Assembly: GCF_014705655.1 (NCBI RefSeq)
Contig: NZ_JACXIY010000020.1
Location: 62,001-126,000, forward strand
DNA length: 64,000 bases
Source: Paenibacillus arenilitoris
GTDB lineage: Bacteria; Bacillota; Bacilli; Paenibacillales; Paenibacillaceae
Direction: 5' to 3'
Part shown: piece after piece, positions 62,476-64,000 of the stretch
Layout: each line of letters opens with the position of its first letter
How positions within the stretch are numbered: the first letter of the stretch is position 1
The notes under the pieces: generated by a model
What the model saw: only the letters and a program-made list of their open reading frames with translations
Told to the model about the DNA's origin: nothing
The model's database searches: none
Translations under genes and position numbers: made by a program

Positions 62476-63807
62476 ATGATCGAAAGATTGCGCCTGCTGT
62501 TTGCGGAAGCGGTCGATTTAAAGCTGGCATCGTTGCAAAATAGCGGGATGAGCCTGGAAATCGCATATATCGCCCCTCTCTGCGACGAGAAAAAAATTAA
62601 CGATTTCATCATCGTCCCGTTCACGAGAAACGAATATCCGTTCAAGCAGCAGCTCGATACGAATCCGGAATACCGAAGCGTCGAGGACGCGGCCAAGTGG
62701 CAGGAGCTTCTCCTCCGCGGCAGCGTGCTTCTCCAAGCGGGCAGCCACGTCTACTCGTTCGACGCCTCCCGGATCATTAGCAACGAAGCCTCGCCGACGC
62801 AGGTGGAGAGCGCCATCCAAGGCCCCCAGCTTGCGCTGAGCGAGGACCTCAAAAATTCCTTGAACCTGATCCGCAGCATGTACCCGTCTCCCGATCTGTC
62901 CGTCGGGGAGCATACGATCGGCTCCATCTCCAAAACGCCGATCATGGCGGTATTCGATCAGCGGCGGGTCGATCCGACGGTGCTCGATAACGTGCGCTCC
63001 AAATTGACGACGATCGACGTCGAGATGGTCCATGCGGTCGGCGAACTCGAGAAGCTGCTCGTCGGCAAGCGCAAGCATTTGTTCCCGACCTCGCTCATCA
63101 CCGAGCGGCCCGACCGGATCACGAAGGCGATCTCCCAAGGCAAAATCGTCGTCCTGTTGAAGGGGAGCATGTTCGCGCTCATCTTGCCGGCCACCTTCTT
63201 CGACTTCATGCATGCGGCGGAAGACAATTACGAAGCGTACTGGATGACGCGGTTTCTGATCTTCCTCCGGTATGCCTCGATCGTGCTGACGATAACCTTG
63301 CCCGCACTCTATATTTCCGTCGTGTCCTACAACCCGGAGCTATTCCGCGTGCAGCTCGCCTTCTCGATCGCGGGAAGCCGTTCCGCCGTGCCGTACCCTT
63401 CGTTCATCGAGGTGTTCATCATGCTGTTCATGATCGAGATGCTCGTCGAGGCAAGCATCCGGCTGCCGCGCTATATCGGCTCAACCGCAACGACGGTCGG
63501 CGGCCTTATTCTGGGCCAGGCGGCACAGCAGGCGGGATTGGTCAGCAGCATCATGATCATCGTGACGTCCGTCGTTGCGATCTCGAATTTCGTCATACCG
63601 GTCAATTCGCTTTCGTTCGCGGTCCGATTTTTGAAATATCCGCTGATCGCGATCTCGATTTTCTTCGGCGTGGCCGGCGTCGCGGTCGGTCTATTCGTGT
63701 ATATCACGTATTTATGCAATCTGAGAAGCTTCGGCAAGCCGTATTTCCGCGTATTCGGCAGGCTGCGGCCGATGGAAGGCGATATCGGGCAGGTGAATCA
63801 AAAGTGA
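62476..63807 (+). CDS. Germinant receptor A subunit (GerAA family), second operon
   Basis: The 443-residue protein has a shorter N-terminal region than the GerAA at 41-42.7 kb, then the membrane part with PYPSFIEVFIMLFMIEMLVE and GSTATTVGGLILGQAAQQAG. The ATG at 62476 follows GAGGAGAGGGAG. Its stop overlaps the GTG of the next gene. Confidence 0.9.
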   Translation: MIERLRLLFAEAVDLKLASLQNSGMSLEIAYIAPLCDEKKINDFIIVPFTRNEYPFKQQLDTNPEYRSVEDAAKWQELLLRGSVLLQAGSHVYSFDASRIISNEASPTQVESAIQGPQLALSEDLKNSLNLIRSMYPSPDLSVGEHTIGSISKTPIMAVFDQRRVDPTVLDNVRSKLTTIDVEMVHAVGELEKLLVGKRKHLFPTSLITERPDRITKAISQGKIVVLLKGSMFALILPATFFDFMHAAEDNYEAYWMTRFLIFLRYASIVLTITLPALYISVVSYNPELFRVQLAFSIAGSRSAVPYPSFIEVFIMLFMIEMLVEASIRLPRYIGSTATTVGGLILGQAAQQAGLVSSIMIIVTSVVAISNFVIPVNSLSFAVRFLKYPLIAISIFFGVAGVAVGLFVYITYLCNLRSFGKPYFRVFGRLRPMEGDIGQVNQK

Positions 63808-64000
63808 ATCGGTACGTTTTTTACAACTTCATCATCGTCAGCTTCATTAATATTATGCTGTACGTCCCGCATATTCTGATCAGCTTCCGGTTCACCGGCG
63901 CCGTCTCTTCCCTGATCGTCGGCGCGGCAATCGGCACGGCGCTGGTCTATTTGTACATGAGCGCGCTGGCGCGCTATCCGGGTATGGGCTTCCCCGAAAT
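63804..64000 (+). CDS. Germinant receptor B subunit (GerAB family), 5' part
   Basis: The gene is cut by the window end after 65 codons. It starts with GTG in a GTGA overlap with the A subunit stop. The visible residues (MNRYVFYNFIIVSFINIMLY, later FTGAVSSLIVGAAIGTALVY) form the first two helices of a GerAB-type permease. A C subunit is expected beyond the window. Confidence 0.82.
   Translation, partial: MNRYVFYNFIIVSFINIMLYVPHILISFRFTGAVSSLIVGAAIGTALVYLYMSALARYPGMGFPE

Overview
The window looks like a chromosomal core segment of an endospore-forming, GC-rich Firmicute of the Paenibacillaceae (Paenibacillus/Cohnella-like). The evidence is the sporulation and germination gene content (spo0B, spoIVFA/FB, spoVID, gerM and several gerA-type subunits), Bacillus-type gene order around hemAX-C-D-B-L, valS-folC, tig-clpX-lonB-lonA-ysxC and mreBCD-minCD, a Prp-type processed L27, a T-box ahead of valS, and high-GC codon use. 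Genus is inferred from gene order and style, not from a database search. Nearly all genes before about 49.5 kb lie on the minus strand.

Layout. 1-4.4 kb (minus): partial spo0B-like gene, rpmA-prp-rplU with a long structured leader, rng, spoIVFB, spoIVFA. 4.5-13 kb (minus): rodA, minD, minC, mreD, mreC, mreB, radC, maf, a DUF4321 protein and a SPOR-domain membrane protein, i.e. a cell shape and division block. 13.0-13.7 kb: a gene-free repeat tract with a 24-bp pyrimidine-rich minisatellite and a 108-bp tandem repeat. 13.7-15.1 kb (plus): a PadR regulator and a HAAS-domain membrane protein. 15.2-31.1 kb (minus): murC, folC, T-box-controlled valS, spoVID, an RluA-type pseudouridine synthase, and the tetrapyrrole operon hemA-hemX-sirC-hemC-cobA/hemD-hemB-hemL. 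31.3-49.5 kb (minus): speD, a DUF4309 lipoprotein, an unrecognised 196-aa protein, engB, lonA, lonB, a five-gene germinant-receptor operon with two B permeases, ispG, clpX, clpP, tig, and a YsoA-like protein.

After a tRNA-Arg(UCU) at 49.7 kb the strands mix: two small unknown genes, an AsnO-like asparagine synthetase (plus), rdgB-rph-gerM (minus), pgpA and an AIM24-family gene (plus), a PAS-rich soluble sensor kinase (minus), glpX (minus), a metallo-beta-lactamase-fold hydrolase with a coupled methyltransferase (minus), and the start of a second germinant-receptor operon (plus) cut by the window end.

Most of the window is ordinary core genome. I found no CRISPR array, insertion sequence, prophage or defence island, and no clearly new multi-gene system. 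The items most worth a second look are the 13.0-13.6 kb repeat tract, a perfect 11-bp-arm palindrome over the hemA promoter, the B-A-B-C-plus-small-protein Ger operon, an AT-rich island with a strong minus-strand terminator at 56.8-57.15 kb, a consensus promoter pointing antisense into rodA, and a decayed-looking stretch at 60.2-60.5 kb. Annotated starts were chosen from ribosome-binding sites, and several differ from the longest open frame.
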